64,000 bases of DNA from Oncomelania hupensis (Eukaryota; Mollusca; Gastropoda; Littorinimorpha; Pomatiopsidae), in assembly GCA_036898135.1 (NCBI GenBank), contig CM072513.1, positions 11,033,102-11,097,101 on the forward strand, given 5' to 3'. Made by a program: the position numbers and the translations under genes. Under the pieces are notes generated by a model. It did no database searches. It saw only the letters and a list, made by a program, of their open reading frames with translations, and was not told the DNA's origin. This document shows, piece after piece, positions 1 through 12,592 of the stretch (position 1 is the stretch's first letter; every line of letters starts with the position of its first letter).

Positions 1-432
1 CTTTTTAACATTATTTGATTTTTGAATAGATTTGTATCGTTTTATGTTTGCTTTTATGTTAGTTTTTTTTTTATATTTGGGAATACGTTCATCACTGAAG
101 TGGATGGAATTCCGGTCGCCTTCTCAATGAATCCATGCATGGCTTAGCAGATAAAGGGGAAAATGAACTCTTCAAAACATACTGGAAGAAAAGCAAGAAT
201 TTCGGGTGAAAGCCGTTTGGTTGATATATTAGTGCCGCCTTTGAAAACAGCAAAGGTGATTGACCTAAAAGGCGGAATGGTGGCTGAAGTATTTGCATAG
301 TACAAATAAACCAAAATCGGTTTAAGAATTGTTGAGGTAAAGGCCAAAAAGGGTCAGGGCAAACACCACCATTTAGATGTAGAACATGGCAAACTATGAA
401 CAAATAAGCAAAAGAACAAATAACGGTCCTAC

Positions 433-1304
433 CTTTCCTCGCGTGTTTGGAATGAGCACACCGATGGTGCCAGGGTGGCCTGGTGGACAGTCAACGTTGA
501 TCACTGGTGAGGTCTCCGTCAGACCGTAACCTGTCACACGTCTCTAATATAACAACAGCTAGAGGCCACAATATTACGGGCTAAGAACTATATAGAGGCC
601 CATAATCACACACACAGAGACATTTAAAACTGAACTTTAAACACACTTTACCACAAGACCCTCAACTTTAGTTTGCTAGGTGTTTGTATAGTTCACTGTA
701 AGAGCATAAGGATACCTGTATGCGCCAGTCTTCAACTATTGAGAGGGGGGGAAAAACAAAAAGAACCACTTAAAATACCATCACTGTTAGCGTATAATGC
801 ATGAAATGATGATGGCACGATTCACACCTTCAGGCATTAAATTTAAATTTTAAAAGAAAAATTAATTTTCTTTACATATTCTAAAAGCAGCAGCCGTCTG
901 AGATCGTCTCCCTTGAATAGAAGTCAATTAAAGAAAAGGTTATTAAATTGACATAGTATACTATATTACTACTACTAGTAGTAGTATCATCACTATTATT
1001 ATTATCATTATTATTAATATTATTAGTAGTTTAATTATTATTGTTATTATTCTTCTTATTGTTAAATGATCCTACATTCAGGTTATACCTTGGTAAATAG
1101 GAAAGCCCAGTCTTTTTTGACACTCCAGCGTGATACCTTCGCCCAGTGGAGCGGCCCCGCTGATCAAGTACTTGATAGATGACAGGTCATATTTGGCCAC
1201 AAGGGGGTGCTTGGCCAGGAACAGCACAATGGGGGGCACTGCATGCACCAAACTGATCTGTTCAACACAATGCTTTGCTGCTCAGTATGGCAGAAATCTC
1301 TCTC

Positions 1305-1365
<61 letters not shown>

Positions 1366-4300
1366 AAGTAAGGACAGACTTATATTTCTAGTGTTTAAAG
1401 CCCTCTTTTTATAAAGTGCTGCCTCTATGCTCATTGGAAGTGACCATGATCTCGTGATGATGTCTTTCTGGCTCCACTTGAAGACAATAAACACAGCAAA
1501 GTGCACCAAACTGAAGTTCAACCTGGACAAACTGCAAGACCCGGAGGTGGCAGAAAGATTCCTAGTCACAATTGGAGGGAAATTTTCACCACTGCTCATT
1601 TTGGGAGATGAAGTAGATGTCGACACAATCATCACCACCTTCAACTCAGCTGTGACAGAGGCCGCCACTGAGCTCTTTGGCAAGCACCGCCCAAAGAAGA
1701 AACCGTGGATCACACCTGAACTTTTCAAAAAAAGAACACCTCACAGAGAGCAGATGTCTACCAAAAAAATCAACAGTGACATCCAAAAAAAAAAAAAGGA
1801 ATGAGCACAGCAAAGAGAACTGGATAGAAGATCAATATCAGGAAATAGATAACAGTCTGAACAAGAACAACAGCAAGAAGGCCTACCAGACTTTGAAGCG
1901 GCTGACAAGTGTTAAACAGCCCAAGGTCTCCACGATCCAAAGCAAGTCTGGAATGTGCCTTACAGAAGAACAAGAAGTTTGGACAGATGGACAGAGTACT
2001 GCTCTGACCTTTACAACCACACATCAAATGTAGACCCATCACTTCTAGCATGTCCCCAGAACAGAGAAGAAGAAATCTTCCCAATTCTCCGAGTAGAAGT
2101 TGAGGCAGCAGTGCAATTGCTGAAGAAGAGGAAGTCAGCAAGAGTGGACAACATACTCGCAGAATTGATTCAAGCTTTAGGAGAAGCGATGATTCACTCC
2201 CTCACCATTATCTGTAACAAGATCTCGAAGAGTGGGGAATGGCCTGCACTATGGACACAGTCGCTTGTCATCACTCTTTCAAAAAAAAGTAACCTACTGC
2301 ACCATGCATTAGCCTCATCAGCCATCCCAGCAAAGTCCTCCTGAAAATAATACTCAACAGATTGAAACCCCAAACTGAACAAATCATAGCTGAAGAACAA
2401 GCAGGATTCAGGGCAGAGCGAAGTACCACTGAGCAGATTTTTAACTTCAGAATAATTTGTGCTAAATACCTACAGCACCAACAATATCTATATCATGTGT
2501 TTGTAGACTTCAAGAAAGCGTTTGACCGAGTCTGGCATGCAGCTCTGTGGACAACCATGGGAGTGTACAACATCAGCTCTAACTTTATTGAGGTCATCAA
2601 AAGGCCTGTATGACAAGGTTACCAGTGCAGTCCTCCACAACAGCACTATCAGGAACTGTTTCAGAACAACCATTTGTAATGTTTGGAGTACTGTTGGTGG
2701 TGCGTGAATCGTGGATGTCAAGCATACAAGGAGTAAACAACACTGATTTATGTGTTCAGACTGATTTTGTATTCATACAGAAATATATGGGTTGATGATG
2801 TTCGCCATGTTGGTAGCCAGCCTCTAGAGATAACTCTGGCGTTGCGTAAGTGCCGCGATTAGTGAGGAGTTAGTTCCCTTGTACACATATTCATAACTAT
2901 GAAACTCAACACATTACATCACCTCCTTCCTTGGATAAAAAATGCATGTGATCAAAATTACAACCTTTTTTTCTTTCCCTTCCTTTTATTTTAAATATTA
3001 AGGAAGAAATATAAATTGGGATTGGCAAAGAATTCTTGCATTAGTAGGTTGTTAACTCAAACATAAATGAGGCTGATACAAAACAAAATAAATGTGACTA
3101 GATTCCACTTATACCTGCTGATTATGACTAGTATTTGAAACTATTAAATGAAATGAACACTACAGTCTCAGATGAATAATCCTGTAAGTGATAAATGTAA
3201 AAAGAAAACAAAATTAACACAATGGTGCAGGCAAGCTTCTTTTTTTTTTTTTTTTTTTTTTGTTGATGTTTTTAGACTGATTTTGTATTCATATAGAAAT
3301 ATGGGTTGATGATGATCACCATGTTGGTAGCCAGCCTCTAGCGATAACTCTGGTGTCGCGTAAGTGCCGCGATTAGTGAGGAGTTAGTTCCCTTGTACAC
3401 ATGTATTCATGAATATGAAACTCAACACATTACACCATTGGCGTGCATCAAGGATGCCTATGCTCTCTCTAACACTCTTCAACATCTTCCTGGAGCGCAT
3501 CATGTCAGATGCCCTTGCAGATCATGAAGGCAGCATAGGGGGTAGAGCAATCTCCAACCTCAGTTTTGCGGATGACATTGATGGATTGGCTAGGGAGGAA
3601 AAAGAACTTGAACAGCTGGTACAGAGGCTTGACACCACCTCCAGAGCCTATAGAATGGAAATAAGTGCAAAGAAGGCCAAAATGATGACAAACAACACCA
3701 ATGGCATCAACAAGGACATCAAAGTCCAAGGCCAATCCCTCAACACAGTGCATAGCTTCAAATATTTAGAAAAGACAGGACCATCAGTCTACATTCCAAG
3801 GTAAGACTGCTGCGCTCCCTTGTCATCTCCATCTTCCTATACGCTTGTAAAACATGGGCCCTCACAGCAGATCTACAACAAAGAATACAAAAAAATGGAG
3901 ATGAGGTGCTACAGAAGACTTCTGGGCATTTCCTATACCCAGCATATTACCAACGATGAAGTCAGACAAACCACCACACAAGCCATTGGACAACACGATG
4001 ACCTGTTCACAGTGGTGAAAAAACGGAAACTCTGATGGTATGGCAACGTCACCAGATCATCAGGTTTTGCAAAGACCATCCTGCAAGGCACAGTGCAAGG
4101 AGGTAGAAGAAGAGGGAGACTGAAAAAGAGGTGGGAGGACAGCATTCGAGAATGGACTGGTTTGACACTGAGCGAAACAATCAGGGTTGCTGAGGACAGG
4201 GAAAGATGGAGTACGCTGGTTAAACGATCATCTGAGGTGCCCTTACAACCTCCGAGTTACGGGATAGGATAGGATAGGATAGGATAGGATAGGATAGGAT

Positions 4301-7300
4301 AGGATAGGATAGGATAGGATAGGACACACACGAAAATTGGATAAAGAAAATATAAAGACAAAAACACATTAGGGAGCTACATCACCACAGGCGCAGTTTC
4401 TAAGTCTGATTAAAAATTAATAAATAAAGAAATAAATAAACAACAATGTACCCTAGAATGTTAAAAAACTATAGTATTTCAGAGACAGACCAAAAGTCTG
4501 AATCATGAAATACCTATGAATCAATGATAAAGCAAAACTGGCAAAGAGATACACAAAAAATAAGACACCACTTCTTTTATCAGCAGCACCATACTACTTT
4601 TGATATCAATACAAAAAATAAAAAAAATAAATTTAAACTAAAGAAAAGGTTGTACATTTTACAAACCCCTATTAACAACGACATATAAACAGGCCTAACC
4701 TTCTTCTCATGCAGAGATTTGAGAAACATCTCAGGCTCAAAGCGTGGCACAGTGAAAAGATGGGCTCCATCATGTAGAGAGCCAAACTGCACGGCCGTCA
4801 AACCGTAGATGTGAAAAAATGGCAACAGACCCAACGTTCTGTCTTCTGGCGTTACATGCAGAAGTTCTCTGTTGAGTAAAGTAAAGTAAAGTAAAGAAGA
4901 AAAAAAAAGCCATGTAGTTCAGACATAAAAGTTTAGGACATTATTAACACCACGTAATATAGTATATGATTAATATGTACGTAGACTGTACACGATTAAT
5001 AAAAGTCATTTGTGAGTACTTTTATGTTTCATTACGTAGAGTCATGGATCACCAATTCACTGTGGATTTAAAAAAAAAACAAAAAAAAAACAACTGTTTC
5101 TGTTATGCTAGCTACACTTATAGAACAATCTGAAATTTCTTACATAGAGCTAGAGATCTGGTAGAATAATAACAGAGATAATGCAGTTTTTAGTGAGTTT
5201 AAAGGGGAGGAACTCTCTCTTCCTCTCTCTCCCTCTCTCTCTGTGCTATGATGCAAGACATTTTTGCAAATAGTTGCAAAGACGGATGTATTCTTTTGGT
5301 TCTTAACATTGCAATTAAAGTTGGCAGTGAAAATAAAATAAATTAATAGATTCATATATTCAACAAATACATAAATAATAAATAAATAAACAAAATAAAG
5401 AGATCAATTAACAAACTACTGTGGTGTTAATGAGAGAAGGAACAAGAATGAAACAAATTGTGGCCACTGTCAACAGCCACAACACAACTTAATGGCTTTA
5501 GATAATGTGTACTACTATACTGCTACTTTGTCAGTACTTCAAAACATGTTGTAATAAATTGCCAGTGTGGCAGTTACAGTACTCCTATGTCTTGAGGGAA
5601 GAGAAAATCTGCACATGGTGTAACTTAAATGAAATTGGCAATGAGTTCCACTGTCTTTTTTCTTTTAATATTCTATTATTAAAAGGGAACTGTAAAGTCT
5701 TGCTACCAATACTACTATAACCACCACCAAAATGTACATAAACTTATGATGATGAACACAAATTCTTCAAAGAAGAGAAACAATGTATGTCGACTTATTG
5801 TTATTATTTTGTCACTGTTCAAATTGTTGAATAAGCCTGAAGAACCTTTCTTTTTCTCTCTCATTATTAGAATAAGTGGTGTGCGTAAGTACCTGCCAGA
5901 ATTTCTACATAATTTATAGTGTATTTATATTGTATTGAGTGCATGGCCTGATGTAAACACAGCTTCTTTTCAATATTATTTTCCCTTATTTTGTTATGTC
6001 CCTGGCATTAGGTTTGTTTGAATTGGCTGAATTAAGACTCTCAGAGGCCAGAGCCTTGAATAAACAGGGTGGGGAACAACTCATTGAGAAAAACTCTGAA
6101 AAGTCCGGGATCCAGGGGCCTCCTAGGCCCCATCGGGGTCAAGGGGCAGGGCCCTTGTAGGGGGTGCAGGGGGGCAAAGCCCCCCGGAAAATGTGCACGT
6201 TTTTAAGCCATACCAAGAGTGGCATAGTAACAGTGCAGTAAATGTATAGTGAACTGAACCAACCAAATATGAAAGAAAAGTAATAATTATTAGAAAAAGC
6301 TTGAACAAACACAGGAGCACACACACACACTTGTGTTTTATGACAATAAAATAATAGGTCTACTGGATTCGGAAACGGACAAATTTTTTTTCCTCTGAAC
6401 TCTTTTTTTTTTCCTCTGAAATGGCTGCTGATTTCCTCTGAAATCAGCGGATCCGAGGAGAGTTCCCCACCCTGAATAAACTTGAAACTTAAACCAAAAC
6501 TTTATGTACTATACACACGTTCTATACCTGAACTGGGTGATGTTGGCAACAATGTTATAGTGCGACAACATCACTCCTTTTGGCAAGCCTGTTGTCCCAC
6601 TGGAGTAGGGCAACAGTAGAACATCCTTCTTTGGGTCAATGTCAACATTCTCTGGAAATGACTTCCCATCATCCTCCATCAGCTCGTCAAAAAAGATGGC
6701 TCCTTTCTGTGCATGCCCGAAAGTGAACACTTCCTGAAAAACAGGACGGACCTTGAAGGCAGAGTAACATTGCAACAGATAAGGCTGAAGAACAGAAGAA
6801 ATGAACCCAGATGCAGACATTCAAGGGGCCTTTAACAATATTTATATTACAATATTATATGTCATAAATACCAAAATAAAAGGCCATTGAATCTGTACAC
6901 ATTAAATACATGACAAATGCATTATGTTAAAGTATTCAGACTTCCTTTCCTAACGTGACCCTGTAATTTGAACTGTACTATCTTAATTTGTTTTTTACAT
7001 GATTGTGTTAACAAGAAAATAGAACATGCTTAAGGAAGCTAGGGTGGGTTTGGGGTATGGGGAGATGTTACAGCAAGGACATTGTGCTGTCACCTTGATG
7101 CTGTGCGGTAAGTCAGGATCAGAAATGGCGTCTTTCACTAGAGGCAGCAGCTGAGGGATCGTAAACATGGCACAAGCTCCATTGTGTGTCAGGAATCGGC
7201 TCAGCTCAGCTAGAAAGAAACAAAAATTAAAGGAACAATTAATAAACATTCAAAACGTTGTTTTCAATACTGCAGTGCTAAGTTAGAAACAACAGTGTGA

Positions 7301-8251
7301 TAAAGATATACCCGATGACACAACTGCTGCAAATCGGCAATGAGCGTCAGCAATATGCAGCAATCATGAAAACCTTCAATACTGATTCTGCTTTATAAAT
7401 CAATGAAACTCATTCATTTGTTCAATTTACAGACAAGGAAAAATAAATAACGTAACATGCAAAATGTCTAAAAATGTTAAACAATACTTACGGCCAGTAT
7501 AGGCTGGGTTGGCAGGGGAGACAATAATTCCCAGAGCTGCAGCTGCCATGACAAGGATAGAGTACTCTGGCAAGTTGATGGTGCAAGTGGCAATTATGTC
7601 CCCTTTCTTGTAGCCGCGCTTGGCTAGGGCACTAGCCACTTTGATGGTCTTCTCTTTCAGCTGTGTGAATGTGTACTTCCGACCAGTCACGAAATCAGTC
7701 TGAAATAAAACTCCAACAATAAGGAGATACATGGAGAGGAAACAAATACAATTTAAAAATATTAGATCAGGTGCACACACAAAAATACTCAAAACATAAT
7801 ACTCTCAAGACTAAAGACTACAAATAACCTGTTTTATTATAGAAATTCCGTGTTTTATTATCTGGAAATTTATTGCTTCTGTCAAGTACTCTTGTGTGTC
7901 AGCTCAAGGAAGTGGAATGTGCGCCTAACGTGGCTTGATTTAGATTCTGTATAGGCCAGTGCCTTGAGCGGCTCTCAAGCTGGAGAAGTGCTCTATAAGA
8001 ACAATAAGTTTGCACTTCATAAAATACAGTAAACCATTTTCTCCAGCCAACAACTGTTGCCTAAACTCCATTGGTCCTACACCCCCATCTCACAACCATA
8101 CAACACAGCTTATCCTATGCCGGATGCAGAACTCGGCCCATTATATGAGGTCTACCCTAGAAGTAGTGTAGATTTGCTTGAACGTTTTAGGTAACATGGT
8201 CTGCCAATCTCTTTTCTGCAGTTGCTTGGTCTGTTCCTCCCCCTCTCTCTC

Positions 8252-8338
<87 letters not shown>

Positions 8339-8554
8339 CAACTCAATGCCTATGTGAGCAGCACTTTTAGGTTCTCCAACATTTTGCTGGCTGCGGGCTA
8401 TTTATAGCTTGCCTACACCCTCCTTTTCAGTGAAAGGAAAGGAAAGAAGAGCACCGGCGAAGCTATTTATAGCTAGCCTGGATGAACTAGCTTCAAAACC
8501 TAAAAGCTTTGGTTGAGTCGGTGCTCTCTCTGTCTCTCTCTCTCTGTCTCTCTC

Positions 8555-8589
<35 letters not shown>

Positions 8590-9141
8590 TTGGCGAGTCC
8601 TTGTAAAAGAGAGAAAGAAGGGAAATGCGCTCAGTGACTGGCTCGTCTCATTATGTAATGCGCCTGCCGCTAGGCCAAAGAGTAGACCTCCTCATAGTGG
8701 ATTCAGTGTGTATTAGGTGTGTAGCAGGCCTCAGCAGGAAAAGCTACTCGCGTGCGTGTAATCTTCATCACTGCACTCCCCTAGCTCAATTCCACCCCAA
8801 CACGTCAACAACAGCAACAATGTGAAATAAGCACTTACAACCGCAGGGTAGTCTTTGAAAATGTCACAGCGCCTGAACATGAACTCAGCAAAACTGATGT
8901 TGGGGATGTCGACATCAGGAAAGGGACTGCGAAGTTCCCCTGGATTTGTAGACAGCTTCAGAGTACCCAGGGATCTAGTGGACGGCGACAGCCCTGCTGC
9001 ATTCCTCTTGTTGACTGATGAAGATGAAGAAGGGGAGGTTATGTGGGAGGAGGTGTAGGCCAGGGTCCTGGACGACTGCTGCAGAATCCCACTCTCCTTC
9101 AGGATGTTTTTGACACACTGCTTGGTTAGCGCCCTCTTCAT
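433..9141 (-). CDS. Acyl-CoA synthetase, 4-coumarate-CoA ligase/luciferase-like (5' seven exons, 3' end outside window)
   Basis: An ATP-dependent acid:CoA ligase of the ANL superfamily, which forms an acyl-adenylate and then an acyl-CoA. Seven coding exons join in phase on the minus strand: 9141-8839 (ATG at 9141), 7699-7492, 7209-7094, 6733-6528, 4868-4700, 1257-1089 and 530-433, giving about 423 residues; family members run about 550-600, so roughly the last third is off the left edge. Exon 4 carries the P-loop SSGTTGLPKGV followed by MLSHYN; exon 5 has LPFFHIYG; exons 6-7 give SGAAPLG and the GYGLTE motif. Introns are GT-AG. The first ~70 residues are Ser/Thr-rich and basic, more than the family core needs, and could be a mitochondrial presequence (inference). 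Substrate cannot be told; in animals these are often annotated 4CL-like or luciferin-monooxygenase-like. Introns carry a LINE, an LTR-type insertion and a MITE. Confidence 0.88.
1305..1361. repeat. (GT)n microsatellite
   Basis: An uninterrupted GT dinucleotide run just upstream of the 5' end of LINE copy A, in an intron of the ligase gene. ORFs reading Cys-Val or Thr-His repeats across it are artefacts. Confidence 0.95.
1366..4325 (+). mobile_element. Non-LTR retrotransposon, GGATA-tail family, copy A (5'-truncated, decayed, interrupted)
   Basis: The longest copy of the window's main LINE family. It begins in the C-terminal part of the endonuclease (GSDHDLV at about 1438), continues through the linker (KKPWITPEL), and enters the reverse transcriptase (EEQAGFRAERSTTEQIFN, then DFKKAFDRVWH near 2510). 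At 2674 it is interrupted by a 760-bp insertion and resumes at 3440 with the FADDIDG catalytic box near 3567. Several frameshifts and stops break the frame. It ends in about a dozen GGATA units (4260-4323). The coding end and short repeat tail resemble RTE-type elements; clade assignment is an inference. It lies antisense in the intron of the ligase gene between exons 5 and 6. Confidence 0.9.
2675..3434. mobile_element. Small non-autonomous LTR-type insertion nested in LINE copy A
   Basis: Removing this segment plus one CCATT restores the reverse-transcriptase frame of the host LINE, so it is a true insertion. It begins TGTAATGT, ends ACATTACA (inverted termini), and is flanked by a 5-bp duplication CCATT (2670-2674 and 3435-3439). 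The last ~165 bp of the left end (to 2918) recur before 3434, including GTTGGTAGCCAGCCTCTAG, as LTRs would. The 5' part of the right repeat is not recognisable: a T run of more than 20 bases occupies 3239-3261. No coding capacity is seen, so a TRIM-like or internally deleted LTR element is likely. Confidence 0.75.
4876..4896. repeat. (AGTAA)n short tandem repeat beside ligase exon 5
   Basis: Four AGTAA units lie only a few bases from the splice acceptor of the ligase exon at 4868, so on the minus strand they form part of its T-rich acceptor tract. Confidence 0.7.
5550..5830 (+). mobile_element. LINE C-terminal fragment (zinc-binding-like)
   Basis: A short stretch translates with the pattern REEKICTWCNLNEIGNEFH, the Cys-rich tail found after the reverse transcriptase of many mollusc non-LTR elements; a better preserved relative lies at 34182-35070. 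No ends or target duplications are visible and the frame stops at 5720. It sits in an intron of the ligase gene. Confidence 0.45.
6065..6474. mobile_element. hAT-like MITE (410 bp) with 6-bp target duplication
   Basis: The element begins CAGGGTGGGGAAC and ends with GTTCCCCACCCTG, its inverted complement, and is flanked by AATAAA on both sides (6059-6064 and 6475-6480). CAGGG-type termini are typical of hAT superfamily transposons; the 6-bp duplication is shorter than the common 8 bp. A GC-rich core (6105-6190) contrasts with the flanks. No transposase is encoded. It lies in the ligase intron, 54 bp from the donor end of exon 4. Confidence 0.8.
8232..8591. repeat. CT-rich microsatellites in two blocks
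   Basis: Imperfect (CT)n with GTCT interruptions at 8232-8327, followed by (CA)n, and again at 8524-8591. Both lie in the first coding intron of the ligase gene. They explain Leu-Ser and Arg-Glu repeat ORFs. Confidence 0.9.
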
Positions 9142-11129
9142 CTTGATAATTGATGCTGGGTTCAGTGGTGTTCAATCAAACTTTGAGCTGAGTCTCTGAA
9201 AAATTCCCCCAAACAAGCATGACCACAGTAGAAAAAAATGGAGAGAAATTGCTGAAGCCTTTAACATTTTTGAGGGGGTAAGAATTTAAGGTCCCATGTA
9301 GACAAACTCAGCAGCGTGTTGAGTCTTAGACTCTATAAAGGCCCACTGATAGATTGGGAAATGGTGAAGATTTTTAGGTAGATGTTGATCAGTGTACAAC
9401 AAATTGCTGAAATTGGAATTATAGTGATGAGAATGATCTTCTTTTTCTTCTTTCCATTTGGGCCAAGCAGCCGTCTTCAGCATCTTGAAGGTCCTGCAGC
9501 CAATGATCATGTACATGGTATTAAGATTTATAATGGATGATTCAGTTAATAGGTAATTATCACATGTTACTTCAAAGCATTTGACATAAAATTTTTATGT
9601 ATATGAGTGAGTGTGCACCTAATTTAATGAAATGTGTCGAACATAAATGAGGTTGCATGGTCCATAGCCATGAGCAACTCTTGAGCTTGAAAAGCGCTAT
9701 ATATAGAATGACAAAACAAATAAAAATAAAATAAACATTTGAAATGGGACAACCAATGATGAATGATATACTGTTCAATGCTGAGAGAGCTGCAGGGAAA
9801 TAGAACACCCATCTATTTGCGCACAGCTTACACACATCAACGATGATGAAACTATTCAGTTCCGGTCCTTGCAAAAGTGATTATAAGTGCTATTCAGCTT
9901 TCGGCAGCAAACAAAGTAGCTGGGATTCTCTGCGGCTTATGTTTGCCTCTTACTGTAGGCGCTAGGCCTTACTCAGACCATTCTCAGCTATGATGTGTGC
10001 CTTAAAGAGCATCTGAAAAAATTGCGCAAAAACTTACAAAATGTTTCATTCCCGCTAAGCAATAAATATTTGCTTATAATATTCATACATTTTTTTGTTG
10101 TTGAGAAAATTAGGTCTAAATTTTGTGTTTGACTACCCAAAAGATCGCATGTTGTAGACACTGGGTGACTTAACTCTTTTAAAATACCTAACAGGTGCAA
10201 AAAACATGGAGTAATCAGCAGTTGCGTGACTCAGTCTTTTTAGCGTGTGTTGGTGTGTTTGCTGTGGCTCTTTCTATTTGACTAGGTCACTGCCTGTTGT
10301 ACCGAATAACCCGCAATGGCGGCATACGTAGATCATGAGATAGTGCTGTCACAAGGACGGAATGTCTTTTTAAACTGCATACGCTCTTATTGAACAGCTT
10401 TCACCTCTTTAATGTCGTTTTTAATCAACTCCTTTATAATCATTTTATTTATCTTCTATGATCGTGCTATCCAGTGTAAAAGATTGAAAAATATGACTGC
10501 AGACTCCTTTTAAGGGGTGGGCACTGAAACGTTCATATATAGCCACACTTGGCAACTCAGATAAAATTTAAGTACGGACCAACATTTTCCTTTATCAGTC
10601 ACACGTACCTCCCACAAAACATATCCTTTGCACTCACCATCAAGATTATAACTAAATATATAATCATGTCCCATAAGCACGTTGCTGACACAAATCTGTG
10701 AGTATACACGTGTAAGTGATACGTGATCAAATTCGGACATGACTAATTAAATTAATATGTATCCTGTATATGATTTTTAAAAGTTGGCTATGGCAGTCAT
10801 GTGGTTGATAAATAAATTAACTTATATATTTTATCCCGGTTTGATATGCTTTTGGATGAAGCTTTCTAGCTAATGCAATTTCATTAGGTATTACTTATTA
10901 TTTTACGCTTACAGACATTTTTTCCTTTGTCGTATAACTGTGAAGGGTGTTGAACCTATAAGTGCTTATGAATAAATTACAAAATACATTTTAAAAGCAG
11001 ATCATTCCTGTATGTTTGTCAGTAGGAGGCGTTAGTCTAGCTATACTGTATTTCAACATAATTTTATAAGGGAATAAATTGTAGAAATCTTCAACAAACA
11101 AAAAACAACCGCTAGAAATTAAGGATAAA
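9142..11129. other. Upstream region of the ligase gene, no gene recognised
   Basis: AT-rich sequence holding the 5' UTR and promoter of the ligase. A phrase like cttgagcttgaaaagcgctatata near 9684-9706 resembles the 3' end of dispersed retroelements. No ORF here has family motifs and no splice-consistent exon was found. Confidence 0.5.
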
Positions 11130-11131
11130 AG

Positions 11132-11135
<4 letters not shown>

Positions 11136-11190
<55 letters not shown>
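11136..11190. repeat. (ATT)n microsatellite
   Basis: About 18 ATT units. In this window such runs often follow LINE or SINE 3' ends. Confidence 0.95.
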
Positions 11191-11192
<2 letters not shown>

Positions 11193-11269
11193 AGTCATTA
11201 CAAAATGAAGAACAGAAGGAAAAATACATGAAGGAAAACTCATGTTTGATATGATTAACTGCATTCAAT

Positions 11270-11665
11270 CAAGATTTTAGATTTTTTTTTTTTTTACATT
11301 TTTTTATAGATTTTAATGCTTTATTGTCCCTTTTTATCGGGGAATTCTGGGCCGCCTCCCCTGTGGAAGGCGTAGTCGCAGCCTGTGGCGCGCCCAAACC
11401 CAACCTATCTAACATTAGTTGTGATTTTTTTAAATTTAGAAATTCTTCAAATTTTTGAAATTTTTTTGAAATTTTGCTGGGGGAGCAAACCAGAGTACCC
11501 GGAGAAAAACCCCAAGACGCTGCCCGAGTCGAAAGTAAATAATATTCAGAGAAACATAACGCCCCGATGCAGGATCGAACCCACACCTGTCAGGCGCCAT
11601 TGGTTTCTGGCCTGTGGACAAGGCAAGTTAGTCCCGCCTTAGCCCACTTGGCCACAACGCTCGCT
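11270..11665 (-). mobile_element. tRNA-derived SINE
   Basis: Read on the minus strand the head (11665 to about 11545) carries a tRNA-like A box (GTGGCCAAGTGGGCTAA, Leu/Ser-like) and a good B box (GGTTCGATCC) at the expected order, then a tRNA-unrelated body and an A/T-rich end near 11280. The acceptor and T stems do not pair properly, so it is not a functional tRNA gene. No target duplication was resolved. Confidence 0.65.
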
Positions 11666-12000
11666 CAAAGACCAATGTCCAACAACTCTACCACACACAC
11701 CCTCCTATCCCCTTATCCCCCTTCCCCCTCTCCAACACCCATTATAAAAAAAAAAAGAGAAAAAAGAAGAAGAAGAAGAAAATACTGAACCTGAAAATAA
11801 AATGAGCATACATGAACATCTATCCCTTTATTCTATTCTAAAGCGACCTTCTGACCGAAAAAATTGATAACACCATAACAGTAACCTGTTTTTGCTGCAA
11901 TGCGTTTATCAGCAATCACAAGCAGGGGCAAAGTTTACAGTTTTTCTGATAAACCTTGCCAGACAGAAGGTCAAGTTCAGCCGGCTGTTTGAGGTCATAT

Positions 12001-12060
12001 TTCATCATCAAACACTAAGGAAGTCTACTGGCAGTCTGACCTGCATTTTTACGTGATAAT
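12001..12060. repeat. Dispersed ~65-bp repeat, copy 1 (copy 2 at 13352-13420)
   Basis: The phrase CACTAAGGAAGT followed by GGCAGTCTGACCTGCATTT occurs here and again 1.35 kb downstream in the same orientation with a few mismatches. It may be a remnant of an older transposon. Confidence 0.6.
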
Positions 12061-12074
12061 AAACAACAAATAAA

Positions 12075-12076
<2 letters not shown>

Positions 12077-12166
<90 letters not shown>
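12077..12166. repeat. (AT)n microsatellite
   Basis: About 45 uninterrupted AT units; a Tyr-Ile repeat ORF here is an artefact. Confidence 0.95.
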
Positions 12167-12168
<2 letters not shown>

Positions 12169-12592
12169 CAGAATATATGCAGTATGGAAACTTTACCTAT
12201 TTAAATTTAGACAGGAAAAAACAAAAAAACAAAGAACACCCATCCCTCCCCCCCATATATATCCACCCCCAAAAATTATTGTCTATCAAAACAATTACTG
12301 TATGGCCAACAACACATGAACTTTGCTCATTTAGCCTCCACCCTCCCCACTTCCCTCAATTCCATTTTATATTGGCTCATGCAGCTTGGCTGATAAACAT
12401 CCAACCAAATTTAATTATACTAATTAACTGCATAAAAATCAGGTGTGCTGTAAATATTTGAAATATTTTGGACCAATTAAAATATAAACAAAGGTAAAGT
12501 ACTTAAAAAACAAACAAACATAACAAACTTGAAACAGAACACAGCCCCACCACAGCACGTTTGGATCAAAACAAATGTTGAATAACACAAGG

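Noticed and set aside
4260..4323. Interstitial telomere-like array
   Set aside because: The unit is GGATA, not TTAGGG, and it is the tail of a LINE found at several loci.
11545..11665. tRNA-Leu/Ser gene
   Set aside because: A and B boxes are present but stems do not pair and a SINE-like body follows.
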